Shown: positions 26,036 to 35,731 of the stretch, piece by piece | How positions within the stretch are numbered: the first letter of the stretch is position 1 | How the letters are laid out: the number at the start of each line of letters is the position of its first letter | Assembly: GCA_964436935.1 (NCBI GenBank) | Contig: CAYTES010000001.1 | Coordinates: 26,960 to 90,959 of the forward strand | From: CAYTES01 sp964436935 | Lineage (GTDB): Bacteria > Patescibacteriota > Gracilibacteria > UBA1369 > UBA12473 | Direction: 5' to 3' | DNA: 64,000 bases | Notes under the pieces: model-generated | What the model was told of the DNA's origin: nothing | Database searches by the model: none | The model's input: only the letters and a program-made list of their open reading frames with translations | Made by a program: the position numbers and the translations under genes

Positions 26036-28177
26036 TTAAAGCGTCAACCGCCGAACGGGAACTTTTTCGGGAACATGCATCGCTGATTTTTTCTTTAAAA
26101 TTAAAGTATACTCGTCCATAGCCTCACCAAGTTGCCCCAATGAAAAAGAGTCTCGTCGACCGCCCGACGATTGATAATAAATCTCAATTTTTTTAGGACA
26201 AAACTTACTCCCCAAAACAGATTTGGAAAGATCCAATTGAAGCTTAGGTCGAGACAAATTGGGCGTTTCAAGCTGTGCCAAAGAATCTAAAATAGCCCGC
26301 AAAATAGGTTTAAAGACAACTTGATTCCGACGATAAAATTGAGCCGGTCGATGAAGTTGAAGCATGGCGGTGAGATAAGGAGATCCATTTTTTTGACTTT
26401 GATAAGACATCTGTTCCACGTCCGTAGCAATAAACTGTCCCCTTAATGCCGACATAGCCAAAGTCCGAAAAGAGGTCGCGATATCAAAAGCATTAGGAAG
26501 TTGAAGTGATTGCTCAAATTTTCTTACTAAATCATCAACAATACGCAACGAAACATCTGCCATAGTAGAACCAACATCCAAGGCATCTTTACCATCAAAA
26601 AGAGAAAACTTGGAAATTTCCTCCCTGAAAAGCCACGAATGAAAGGAATTTATGCCCGCATGCGCTCCAACCAAATAAGGATACGCATCAAATCGATTTT
26701 CAGCGATGGGAGCACCTTCTTTAAATAAGCTCATTTTATAACGTTGCAAAAGATCAGAAACAACTGACAAATTTTCTACTCCATCTATGATTGAAAGCAT
26801 TTCTTTATTACTACTTGGCCCGGCCAATTCATGCCACCAACCGGAAACCTTGGGGTCTCGACGCGACAAAACATTCATGGCCACCTTTGCATTATCGGCC
26901 AAAGACAAAGATTGCAACGTATTAATGGTACTTGGACTCACCGGCCCCGGAAAATCCAACATCACCACATCAAAGGGACCATATTCCTCAATCACTTCTT
27001 CCAAAGGCTCTGAAATTCCCCTAATTCCATAACGAGCCGCATTTTCCATAAATTCTTTCTGCACTCGCTTGCTGGATTCAAAACCATAAATCTTCCCCGG
27101 AGAAAATCCCGCCTCCAAATAACCGGGAATTTCTAAACACTTTCGCCCTGGCAAACATGCAACCTTCAACTGTTTCCGCCCCTTACGCGGAACATGGTTC
27201 TCAATAAAACGCATCCATTCCCTCCGCCATAATTTCTTCATCTTCGTATCATAATCAAACACATCACCTTCACCTTCAAAAGATTCGATCACTTCAATTC
27301 GACCCGGAGTGGAATCATCAAGAATTTCAGAAGGTAAATTCACTTCCGGAAAATTATCCAAGACCATTTCAGGGGCCTGAGGTTCAACCTCAGAAGTCTC
27401 CACAAGCAAAACCTCCTCCGTAAATTCACCCCCTTCACCTTCAGGCAACGCAGACTCCTCATCAAGAACCTCGGAGTGACCATTGTTTTCACCATCCATA
27501 GCAATTTCTTCAGCTTCAACCCGACCACCAAACCCCTCCACCGCCTGAATCGCTTTTTCCTTTAAACTTCCAGGCTTAATCTTTAAACGAAAATCCCCAT
27601 AAAAATGAGCCAATATCGACTTGAACGCACGTGATTCCATTCCAAAAAACGGCGCAACCTGCTGAACAAAATCTCCACCAAACCCGGAAGGTGGCAAAGA
27701 GGTGAGCACGTAAACCCAACATCGAAACGCTTCATTGCGCACAAAACGACCATCGACCGATTCCGGCTGCCAAACTCGAATGAGACTCAATCGTCCGGCA
27801 TCGGCATCCGACCACAGAGCATATAAATTCTCAAGATCAACGGAATGTTCCGCACCATTCAAAGACAATTTTTCTTGAGCACTCCTCAACGCTTCCGTAC
27901 CACTCAAGGGTAATTTTTTCTCAGCACCTCCAACACGGCCACTACCTACCCCTCGAGGCTTCTTTTCTTTTTTAACACCACCCTTCGACAAAAGATCTCG
28001 CGCCAATTCTTCAACACTTTCTTCCGCTCCATCCAAAGAGTCCGACCGCCACGCCTTGGCCGCACTCACTTGCCCTTCCGAAAGACAAAACAAAGTCTGA
28101 CATTGAGCTCTAAAATGTTCCCAATTCCCGGCTCGCTTCGCGTACTCTTGCCTAATAAAAGCCCCTTCAAGCGGCAA
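26036..28177 (-). CDS. Large hypothetical protein with a methyltransferase-like core
   Basis: A 713-residue protein. I do not recognise the family. Residues ~310-470 look like a class I SAM-dependent Rossmann domain: 'LKVACLPGRKCLEIPGYLEAGFSPGKIYGFESSK' (motif I and the acidic end of strand 2), then 'YGPFDVVMLDFPGPVSPSTINTL' (motif IV-like). The flanks are an N-terminal basic segment with a Lys/Arg-rich linker, an acidic Glu-rich linker (about 228-300), and a helical C-terminal part. It overlaps the gene upstream by 11 bp, forming a two-gene unit. An accessory or mobile-element methyltransferase is possible, but no target domain is visible. It ends 18 bp from the convergent toxin gene. Confidence 0.65.
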   Translation of the reverse strand: MPLEGAFIRQEYAKRAGNWEHFRAQCQTLFCLSEGQVSAAKAWRSDSLDGAEESVEELARDLLSKGGVKKEKKPRGVGSGRVGGAEKKLPLSGTEALRSAQEKLSLNGAEHSVDLENLYALWSDADAGRLSLIRVWQPESVDGRFVRNEAFRCWVYVLTSLPPSGFGGDFVQQVAPFFGMESRAFKSILAHFYGDFRLKIKPGSLKEKAIQAVEGFGGRVEAEEIAMDGENNGHSEVLDEESALPEGEGGEFTEEVLLVETSEVEPQAPEMVLDNFPEVNLPSEILDDSTPGRIEVIESFEGEGDVFDYDTKMKKLWRREWMRFIENHVPRKGRKQLKVACLPGRKCLEIPGYLEAGFSPGKIYGFESSKRVQKEFMENAARYGIRGISEPLEEVIEEYGPFDVVMLDFPGPVSPSTINTLQSLSLADNAKVAMNVLSRRDPKVSGWWHELAGPSSNKEMLSIIDGVENLSVVSDLLQRYKMSLFKEGAPIAENRFDAYPYLVGAHAGINSFHSWLFREEISKFSLFDGKDALDVGSTMADVSLRIVDDLVRKFEQSLQLPNAFDIATSFRTLAMSALRGQFIATDVEQMSYQSQKNGSPYLTAMLQLHRPAQFYRRNQVVFKPILRAILDSLAQLETPNLSRPKLQLDLSKSVLGSKFCPKKIEIYYQSSGGRRDSFSLGQLGEAMDEYTLILKKKSAMHVPEKVPVRRLTL

Positions 28178-28889
28178 CCAACACTTGAGCCTTAAACCCG
28201 GAAACCGCTTGTAATAATTCTAAACTTTTCCATAAATCCGCCCCCGCCAATTCTGAAATTTCTTTATCTAAAGAACGAATATCATCTCTTGAATCAGTCA
28301 AAATTTCTTTATGATCCTCCGTCCACTCTTGTTCGGAAAGACGCAATGTTTGAACAAATTCAGCCTGATGAGCACACCGTTCATTCACAAGATCATCCAA
28401 AACACGATGCTTAAACGCAATCAAGCGTTGAGACAAAGGATAAAAAGTTTCCAAAAGCGCCAATATCAAATCCCGACAACGAGCAGGAGTTTCAAATTCT
28501 TGAAGCCGAGTATATGCCCAAGTCAAAATAGAATTTCTCGCTCCTCGTTTTTCCACCGCAGGAGGCGCTTGTTCGAATAATATTCCCACGGCACGATCGT
28601 AATCTTTTTCCGTTAAGTTTGAGGTATAAATATTGGCTTGTTTGGCAATATTCCATAAAAATTCTTTCAATTCGCCTCCTCCATTAAGTGGCGGCGGCGA
28701 TTCCGCTTGAAATCGCAACATCTCGATCGCCTCTGCTGAACTTCCCTCCATAACGATTCGAACATAGTGGGCTACCTTATCGGAAATCCCACCAACCCCT
28801 TGCCCGGAAGAAACACTTTGAATCCGCTCATAAAGAGAACGAGCAAGAGAAGGATCGGCCAGAAGCTCGGGAATATTTGGATGGATCAC
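28167..28889 (-). CDS. Hypothetical helical protein, partner of the 713-residue protein
   Basis: A 240-residue helical, cytoplasmic-looking protein with a GTG start. It ends within the start of the 713-residue gene (11 bp overlap), which strongly suggests translational coupling and a shared function. No motif is recognised. Upstream is the repeat-bearing gap at 28890-29208. Confidence 0.65.
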   Translation of the reverse strand: MIHPNIPELLADPSLARSLYERIQSVSSGQGVGGISDKVAHYVRIVMEGSSAEAIEMLRFQAESPPPLNGGGELKEFLWNIAKQANIYTSNLTEKDYDRAVGILFEQAPPAVEKRGARNSILTWAYTRLQEFETPARCRDLILALLETFYPLSQRLIAFKHRVLDDLVNERCAHQAEFVQTLRLSEQEWTEDHKEILTDSRDDIRSLDKEISELAGADLWKSLELLQAVSGFKAQVLVAA

Positions 28890-28984
28890 AGCAACAAAGG
28901 GTTTAAATAAAAGGTTATAATTTAAAACTAAATATTTATTTAGTCAACAAAAAGGCCCCGCTAAATTGGGTAAAAGCTTAACTT

Positions 28985-29050
28985 GGCAGTTCGGATTGTT
29001 TTTTGAGGGAGCATTTTATTTTGCGACCGAGAGAAATGATCCGAACTGCC
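28985..29050. repeat. Structured repeat, copy 1 (12-bp perfect inverted repeat around a conserved core)
   Basis: Perfect arms at 28985-28996 and 29039-29050 enclose a 42-nt core. The core matches copy 2 in the pattern TTGTTTT..GAG..AGCATTTT.TT.TGCG..CGAG.GAAAT. The arms have a different sequence from copy 2. Confidence 0.8.
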
Positions 29051-29121
29051 CCAAACTCCCCTAGCCCAAACCAAACCTCCTCTCTTCCCCTCACCCCTGC
29101 TTAAATTTCAGAAAAGCTTAT

Positions 29122-29192
29122 ATCAGGACTTTGAATTGTTTTCCGAGTAAGCATTTTGTTCTGCGCACGAGGGAAATGATTAAAAGTCCTGA
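29122..29192. repeat. Structured repeat, copy 2 (11-bp perfect inverted repeat around the same core)
   Basis: ATCAGGACTTT (29122-29132) pairs with AAAGTCCTGAT (29182-29192). The core is the same as in copy 1. The pairing goes on imperfectly outward: 29098-29121 resembles the inverted complement of 29193-29221, which includes the 3' end of the M16 protease gene. Confidence 0.8.
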
Positions 29193-29208
29193 TAACATAG
29201 AAGTTTCT

Positions 29209-30474
29209 CTAAAATTTAAGCAATTTTGCAAACCGCTCTTTCTCCTCCCAAGGCCCAATACCAGCGAGATAAAGGCGATCTTCCTGGAACAGGTCTCGAG
29301 CGATGCACTCCACCTCACTCACCGTCACCACATCCACTTTGGCCGCAATCTCCTCCTCTGTCAACACCTCCCCATACAGCACCTCATGCTTGGCCAAAAG
29401 ATGAGCCATCTCTTCAGAATCCTCCAACTTCAACACCATTTTCCCCTTCAAATAGTCTTTGGCTTTCTGCAACTCCGCTTCGGTAATACCCTCATCTCTC
29501 AACAGTTTATACTGCTCCACAATCGCCTCCACCGCCATATCCACACGATTCAGATCCACACCCGCCCGAGTCGATAAAATCCCAGTATCGGTATAATCAT
29601 CCGTCGAGGTCTGAATATAATACGAAAGGCCTTTGGCTTCGCGCACGCCCAAAAACATCCGCGAACTCATATTGCCGCCCAAAATAATAGCGAGCAATTT
29701 AACCGCAAAATGCCCTCCGGAATGTTCGGCGTACGCCGGAAATCCGATCACGACATGCCCCTGCTCCGTTTTCTTATTTTGTAAAATCACGCGATCGGTC
29801 GCCTCATTGGATTTCAACCCCAACCATTCAAAGGTGGTCTCTTTCTTTTCCATGGGAAAAAGTTTTTCCACTTCTTTCACCACCTCCTCATGTTCCACAT
29901 CCCCCGCCACCGCAATCACAATATTATCCGAACGGTAGAGTTCATTTTGATAGGCCAAGAAATCATCCCGCGTCACTCCCATGATGACGTCCTTCAAACC
30001 AATCTGATCCCATCCCAACGGCTGATCTCCAAAAATCAATTTTTCAAAATCCCAACCCACCTGATACATCGGCGTGTCCTGATACATATTGTACTCTTCC
30101 ATGATCACGCCTCGCTCTTTATCGATCTCCACAGGATCATGTTTAGAGTGCAGCAACATGTCAGACAAAACATCCATCGCAATCCCGCGATGTTGAGACG
30201 CCACTTTCACATAATAACCCACATACTCTTTCCCGGTAAACGCATTGAACTCTCCTCCTACACTATCAATAGCTTCGGACACGGACTTGGTATCCGGATA
30301 CTTGTCGGCGCCTTTAAAAAACATGTGCTCTAGAAAGTGCGAAATGCCACGAATTTTCTGGGTTTCACAACGAGATCCAGCTTTAACCAAAATCAAAACC
30401 GTCACCGCCTTAGTGCTTTCCAATTTTTGAGTGACCACACGGAGTCCGTTAGGGAGAATCGTTTTATGATGCAT
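29209..30474 (-). CDS. M16 family zinc metallopeptidase (pitrilysin/processing peptidase type)
   Basis: A 421-residue M16 protease. The inverted zinc motif is 'HFLEH' (His46, Glu49, His50), with the downstream 'GGEFNAFTGKEYVGYYVKV' and 'ERGVIMEEYNMYQDTP' giving the distal Glu ligand. The C-terminal half has the usual 'GGNMSSRMFLGVREAKGLSYYIQTSTDDYTDTG' with the substrate-binding Arg and Tyr. The family degrades or processes short peptides; the bacterial forms of this length act as homodimers. There is no signal peptide. It may have its own promoter (TATAAT on the minus strand at 30503-30508). Confidence 0.94.
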   Translation of the reverse strand: MHHKTILPNGLRVVTQKLESTKAVTVLILVKAGSRCETQKIRGISHFLEHMFFKGADKYPDTKSVSEAIDSVGGEFNAFTGKEYVGYYVKVASQHRGIAMDVLSDMLLHSKHDPVEIDKERGVIMEEYNMYQDTPMYQVGWDFEKLIFGDQPLGWDQIGLKDVIMGVTRDDFLAYQNELYRSDNIVIAVAGDVEHEEVVKEVEKLFPMEKKETTFEWLGLKSNEATDRVILQNKKTEQGHVVIGFPAYAEHSGGHFAVKLLAIILGGNMSSRMFLGVREAKGLSYYIQTSTDDYTDTGILSTRAGVDLNRVDMAVEAIVEQYKLLRDEGITEAELQKAKDYLKGKMVLKLEDSEEMAHLLAKHEVLYGEVLTEEEIAAKVDVVTVSEVECIARDLFQEDRLYLAGIGPWEEKERFAKLLKF

Positions 30475-30502
30475 GGAAAAAAATTAAATAAAAGTTGAAC
30501 TC

Positions 30503-30508
30503 ATTATA
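30503..30508 (-). promoter_or_regulatory. Candidate -10 box of the M16 gene
   Basis: A perfect TATAAT on the minus strand lies 28 nt before the ATG of the M16 protease. The -35 region is weak. Confidence 0.4.
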
Positions 30509-30630
30509 CTATAAGGAAGCACCCAAAGACACACCATCTAAAAAACAAGTTGGCAACTTCAAATAAAAATAAACTGTAATAAATCAAGTGAAATATTGTT
30601 TTAAATAATGAAAACTTTAAACACGTTGCC

Positions 30631-33183
30631 ATGAAAAAATCGCTTCTTTCAACGGGCCTCATTCTTGGAATTCTGTTGACCCTCAATCCACTCACACCGT
30701 CGCCGGTACACGCCGAAACAACCTTTTCAGATCTTGAAGAAACCGATCCGAGTAAGGAAGCCGTCACTTATCTGAAAGAAGAAGGCATCGTGGATGGCTA
30801 TTCCGATGGAACCTTTCGCTCAACCCACAAAATCAATAGGGCGGAATTCATGAAAGTGGTGATAGGGACACTCACCGACAATCCCAGCGGATCATTCTGC
30901 TTTTCGGATGTGAACGAGGAATGGTTCGCGCCCTACATTTGTGAAGGAAAAACAAGAGGACTGGTGAACGGCTACGCCGATGGAAGCTTTCATCCGGAAG
31001 AAGAGATTAATTTTGCCGAAGCCAGTAAAATTTTATCGAATGCCTTTGAATTGGAAGGAGAAACGCTGAATGACGAATGGTACGCCTCCTTCGTGAGTGC
31101 GCTCGACGAAGAAAATGCGATTCCCACCTCCATCACCGATTTCGACAAATTCATCGCCCGTGGAGAAATGGCCGAAATGGTATGGCGAATTGAAGAAGGA
31201 ACGGGAGAGGCGGTCGAGTCTCTCAAATATGAAGAGTTGGAAGGTACGATGGTGAACATCGAATCCTGCGAAGAACTCAAAGAACTCTTCTTGAGCAACC
31301 CCTACAACTATTCCCCCATCACGATGTATGAAGAAATGGACGGAGATAGTGTTAGTGCCGAACCGGAAAGTGCTCCAACAGAGGATGCAAGCAGCAATGA
31401 AGTAAAATCCTCGGACGACTACTCCACCACCAATATCCAAGTGACCGGGGTCGACGAATCCGACATCGTTAAAAACGATGGACAATATATTTACGCCATC
31501 CGCGATCAAATGGTGGAAATTATCGAAGCGTACCCCCTGGAAAATTTAAGATCCGTGTCCAAAATTGAATTTGAAAATGAGGAAGAAATGTTTTGGCCTT
31601 CACAACTCTATTTGGATGGAGACACTCTTGTTGTGATCGGCTCTCAATCCACCTACGAAACTTATGATTATGACTACGAGTATAAAGAAATATGGTTTCC
31701 CGAATATCATCAAAATCGTACCGGAGTTTACATTTACGACATCAGCGACCGTAGCAATCCGACATTAAAACGAAACCTCACCCTAGACGGCAGTTATAGC
31801 AATTCGCGCAAAGTGGATGACACGCTCTATCTCATCTTAAACAAATACGACTTCCCCTATTATGGATACGATCCTGAAACGCTGGAAGTAGAGGAGGTAT
31901 TGCCACGCTACTACGATTCATTGAATGGAGAAGAAAAAGTGTTGGCCGACTGCAACGACATTCGATATATGCCACGAGAACGCACCCTCAATTACATCAT
32001 TGCCAGTGCCATTCCAATCGACTCAGACGCCACGATCGATTCCGAAGTATTGATCGGAAACAGTGAAAACCTTTATTCCAGCCAAGAAAATCTATACATC
32101 GCCAGCACCAATTATGAAAGTTCCGAGGACTATTATATGGACTGGGGAAACGCAAAAACCTGGCTGTACCGTTTTGGCCTGACTCCAGGAAAAATCACTT
32201 ATGAACGACGAGCAAAAGTGCCGGGCACTATCCTCAATCAATTCAGCATGGATGAACATGAGAATTATTTTCGCATTGCCACCACGCAACATGGAAGTTG
32301 GAATTGGATGTCGGACATCCAAACGGAATCCAGCAATAATCTTTATGTCCTCAATGAAAACATGGAAACCGTGGGGCAGATTGAAAACATTGCCCCCGGA
32401 GAACAGCTTTACTCCACTCGCTTCATGGGAGATAGAGGCTACTTGGTGACCTTTGAACAGATTGACCCTTTCTTTGTCGTGGATCTTTCGCAACCCACGG
32501 CGCCCAAAATCGTGGGCGAACTCAAAATCCCGGGGTATAGCGATTACCTCCATCCCTATGACGAAAATCATATTTTAGGATTTGGGAAAGACACCACGGA
32601 TGCGGAAACAGAGAACCTTTTGGAGGAAGAAGCGGAATCCATGAACTGGTCATGGTATCAAGGGATGAAAGTGGGACTGTTCGACGTGACAGATCCTAGC
32701 AATCCCAAACAGATATTCAGTCTAGGCATCGGAGATCGCGGCACGGAAAGTGAACTGCTATATAACCACAAGGCCCTGCTCTTCAATGCCTCCAAAAATC
32801 TACTGGCCTTCCCCATTTCGGTAGCGGAGGTTGAAGAAAAATATGCCGATGATCCCATGGCATATGGCGAGACCATTTTCCAAGGTGCCTATGTTTATAC
32901 GATCGACCTTGAAAATGGTTTCACGCCTCGAGGCACCATCACGCATTATGATGAAAGTGCCGAAGGAAGCTATTGGGACTGGTATGACTATCTCAAAGAG
33001 ATCAGCCGCATCCTCTACATCGATGAACATCTATACACGGTCTCCGAAGGAGCGATCAAAGCCAGTGACATTTTAACCACGGAGGAACAAGGAGAGTTGA
33101 TCCTAGAAACCTCGTCAACCGATATCTACGACTATCCGGAAGGCGAAGTGGAAAGTGAAAGTTCGCAGGAAACGGAGTTGTAA
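30631..33183 (+). CDS. SLH domain protein with C-terminal beta-propeller (COG4880-like)
   Basis: An 850-residue secreted protein. A signal peptide (1-29, ending 'VHAE') is followed by SLH repeats at about 32-185 ('EAVTYLKEEGIVDGYSDGTFRSTHKINRAEFMKVVIG', 'EINFAEASKILSNAF', 'ARGEMAEMVWRI') for cell-wall anchoring. After an acidic linker, 'NIQVTGVDESDIVKNDGQYIYAIRDQMVEII' opens a secreted beta-propeller of the PF09826/COG4880 type, with repeated 'GVYIYDISDRSNPTLKRNLTLDG' and 'FFVVDLSQPTAPKIVGELKIPGYSDYLHPY' blades to about 830. This propeller is often found in archaeal and CPR surface proteins; its ligand is not known. It is divergent from the M16 gene. Confidence 0.9.
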   Translation: MKKSLLSTGLILGILLTLNPLTPSPVHAETTFSDLEETDPSKEAVTYLKEEGIVDGYSDGTFRSTHKINRAEFMKVVIGTLTDNPSGSFCFSDVNEEWFAPYICEGKTRGLVNGYADGSFHPEEEINFAEASKILSNAFELEGETLNDEWYASFVSALDEENAIPTSITDFDKFIARGEMAEMVWRIEEGTGEAVESLKYEELEGTMVNIESCEELKELFLSNPYNYSPITMYEEMDGDSVSAEPESAPTEDASSNEVKSSDDYSTTNIQVTGVDESDIVKNDGQYIYAIRDQMVEIIEAYPLENLRSVSKIEFENEEEMFWPSQLYLDGDTLVVIGSQSTYETYDYDYEYKEIWFPEYHQNRTGVYIYDISDRSNPTLKRNLTLDGSYSNSRKVDDTLYLILNKYDFPYYGYDPETLEVEEVLPRYYDSLNGEEKVLADCNDIRYMPRERTLNYIIASAIPIDSDATIDSEVLIGNSENLYSSQENLYIASTNYESSEDYYMDWGNAKTWLYRFGLTPGKITYERRAKVPGTILNQFSMDEHENYFRIATTQHGSWNWMSDIQTESSNNLYVLNENMETVGQIENIAPGEQLYSTRFMGDRGYLVTFEQIDPFFVVDLSQPTAPKIVGELKIPGYSDYLHPYDENHILGFGKDTTDAETENLLEEEAESMNWSWYQGMKVGLFDVTDPSNPKQIFSLGIGDRGTESELLYNHKALLFNASKNLLAFPISVAEVEEKYADDPMAYGETIFQGAYVYTIDLENGFTPRGTITHYDESAEGSYWDWYDYLKEISRILYIDEHLYTVSEGAIKASDILTTEEQGELILETSSTDIYDYPEGEVESESSQETEL

Positions 33184-33349
33184 AGTCCGCCACCGAATAT
33201 CCGTGCACAATAAGCCTAGAAACAATTCATCACCTAGGCTCAAACGAATCATAGCTGCAGAAGAAGCGCCTATTTCGAAAACTTGAAGAAAACCTCGCTT
33301 TGATTTAGGATAAGATCTCTTGCTCTCGCTCTTCAACGACACCGCCTCC

Positions 33350-35719
33350 ATGTCTTATAGGAAACATTTTCGTGCACTCCCCTTGAACCGCATCACCCTC
33401 ATGATGGGGATTGGATTTTTTATGGGATTTATTATCTTTTCTCGACTTTTCTACCTCCAAATTGTGAAAGGAAACTATTATCAAGAAATCGCTTTTGAAA
33501 AAAATCAGGGCTATACGGAAATTCCCGCACGGCGGGGAGAAATTCTCATTCAAGACAGTCATTCCGGAGAACCCTATGCCTTAGCCACAAACACCACACT
33601 CAATCTTCTATATGCCGACCCTTCTCTCATTGAAGATCCCGGCTATGTAGGAGGAAAATTGGCACCATTGCTCTTTGACTTGGAAAGTGAAAAAGAAAGA
33701 GACAAAGAACGGTATGAAAATCTGATGTCCGACTTAAGAAAAGCACAAAGAAAAGAGATGGAGGAACCGGCCACTCCCATGGAAGAAACCACCGGCACAG
33801 AAACTCCAACAACAACAAATCCCGAAAGCTCCCCCGCTCCCTCTCTAAATCTTCCCCCAAGCGACCCCACCGCCCCTCCTTCCTATGGTGACTTTCGCCT
33901 TCATACGGACGACGAACTTTTCGCACTCTACCAAAGAGATTTAATTGATACATTAAGTCAAAAAACCCGTTCCGTGATCCTCCTAACGGAAGACCTCGAT
34001 GAAGGGCTGGCCAAAACCATTCGGGACAAAGCGATCACCGGCGTGGAAGTCACCGAAAACGGAAAACTATACACCTATCCTTCCCAAATCAGCGATAAAG
34101 ACAGAACGTCAAAAACACTCGCTGACATTTTAGATATGGAATGGGAAAGACTCCAACAAATTTTAATCGGCCGCAATCGGTATGCCGTATTGAAACGAAA
34201 ACTTGCACCCGAAATTTCAGACCAAATCGAAAAACTGATCCATGAGGAACCGAAAGCTTTTTTTGGAATACGAATGAAGGAAGAATATTTTCGATTCTAT
34301 CCCGAAGGCTCTTTGGCGGCTCAAGTACTGGGATACGTCAATCATAAAAATAACGGACAATACGGAATTGAAGGAACTTTCGATGACCAACTGGAGGGAA
34401 AAAGTGGTTACTTCAGTTCCCAAATTGATGCCAGCGGAAAACAAATCACTGTAGGAGACAGTGAAATCGTGGATGCGGTAAACGGGGCAAACATTACGTT
34501 AACCTTAGATCGATCCATTCAAGCGGAAGCGGAAAAATTAATCGCAAAAGGCGTTGAAAATTTTCAGGCCGATAGCGGTCAAATCATTGTCCAAGAAACA
34601 AAAACCGGCCGGATACTGGCCATGGCCCACTATCCAACGTTTGATCCCAATACCTATGGCGATATATTTAAACTCGAAGAAGTCGAACTCAGTCAAAACG
34701 ACCGAGAAAATTTATACCGGGTGGGCGAAGGAGAAAATGAAAAGTTGTACCTTTACATCCGCAAAGATCCCGATGTTCGCATTGAAATCTTTTATGACAA
34801 AGACAAGGATAAATATTATAAATATGCGAATAACGTCGGACCGGAAGTCTATCAACTCAAAGCGGTCACGCTTCCTTATGAACCCGGATCGGTCTTCAAG
34901 GCCGTTGCCATGGCCTCCGGAGTAGATGCCGATGAGGTAACCCCGTACACAACATTTTTCAGCGACGGGCCGGTCCAGGTGGATGAGTATGAAATTCACA
35001 CGTTCAATGACGAATATTACGGCACCTCGACTATGACGGAAGTCTTGATTCATTCCGACAACACGGGAATGGTATTCGTGGCACGAAAATTGGGACGAGC
35101 CCTTTTTTATGACTATCTGAAAAACTTCGGATTCGGCAAAAAAACCAATATTGAATTCGAAGGAGAAAATGCAGGACGCGTAGAGTATTACGATTACTGG
35201 GCGGAATCGGAACTCGTAACCAAAGCGTTCGGACAAGGTATTACGGTCACTCCCATCCAGCTCATCACCGCCATTTCAGCCGTCGGAAACGGCGGGCTGC
35301 TCATGCAACCTTATATTGTGGACTCCATGGACGAAGCCAACGGTAAAAACATTGAATTTGAACCACATGTGGTACAACGGGTTCTCAAAGAAGAAACCTC
35401 CGATCAAGTCACCTCAATGATGATTGCGGTCGTAGAAAACGGAGCGCCCAATACCGTAATGGAGGACCACTTCATTGCGGGAAAAAGCGGAACCGCTCAA
35501 ACCTATAAATATGGAAAAGCACTAAAAGGAAAAGGGACCACCATCGCCTCATTCACGGGCTTTGCTCCGGTCAAAGATCCCCAATTCACCATCTTGGTAA
35601 AGTTAGATCGCCCCAAAACCTCCGAATGGGCCGAAGGAACCTCAGGTAAAATCTTTAAAGAAATGGCACAGTTCTTATTCCAGTACTACAACATTCCACC
35701 CGATAAAAACCTAAAATGA
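33350..35719 (+). CDS. Penicillin-binding protein 2/FtsI-type transpeptidase
   Basis: A 789-residue class B PBP from the ATG at 33350. One N-terminal membrane helix (about 18-40, 'LMMGIGFFMGFIIFSRLFYL') precedes the pedestal 'IPARRGEILIQD'. The transpeptidase motifs are SVFK (Ser514), SDN (Ser569) and KSGT (Lys712). It cross-links peptidoglycan, either in division or elongation. Two insertions are notable: a Pro/Thr-rich linker at about 137-185, and about 70 residues of charged sequence between 'YPTFDPNTYGD' and 'EPGSVFK', where the family usually has about 15. Both look like loops and the catalytic core is intact. No division-cluster neighbours are present, so FtsI versus PBP2 is not decided. 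Confidence 0.93.
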   Translation: MSYRKHFRALPLNRITLMMGIGFFMGFIIFSRLFYLQIVKGNYYQEIAFEKNQGYTEIPARRGEILIQDSHSGEPYALATNTTLNLLYADPSLIEDPGYVGGKLAPLLFDLESEKERDKERYENLMSDLRKAQRKEMEEPATPMEETTGTETPTTTNPESSPAPSLNLPPSDPTAPPSYGDFRLHTDDELFALYQRDLIDTLSQKTRSVILLTEDLDEGLAKTIRDKAITGVEVTENGKLYTYPSQISDKDRTSKTLADILDMEWERLQQILIGRNRYAVLKRKLAPEISDQIEKLIHEEPKAFFGIRMKEEYFRFYPEGSLAAQVLGYVNHKNNGQYGIEGTFDDQLEGKSGYFSSQIDASGKQITVGDSEIVDAVNGANITLTLDRSIQAEAEKLIAKGVENFQADSGQIIVQETKTGRILAMAHYPTFDPNTYGDIFKLEEVELSQNDRENLYRVGEGENEKLYLYIRKDPDVRIEIFYDKDKDKYYKYANNVGPEVYQLKAVTLPYEPGSVFKAVAMASGVDADEVTPYTTFFSDGPVQVDEYEIHTFNDEYYGTSTMTEVLIHSDNTGMVFVARKLGRALFYDYLKNFGFGKKTNIEFEGENAGRVEYYDYWAESELVTKAFGQGITVTPIQLITAISAVGNGGLLMQPYIVDSMDEANGKNIEFEPHVVQRVLKEETSDQVTSMMIAVVENGAPNTVMEDHFIAGKSGTAQTYKYGKALKGKGTTIASFTGFAPVKDPQFTILVKLDRPKTSEWAEGTSGKIFKEMAQFLFQYYNIPPDKNLK

Positions 35720-35731
35720 TAATGGAATGAT

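Noticed and set aside
28985..29192. Repeats as ordinary Rho-independent terminators or integron attC sites
   Set aside because: The loops are over 40 nt with no T-run after the stem, and attC sites have conserved outer boxes with variable middle, the reverse of what is seen here.
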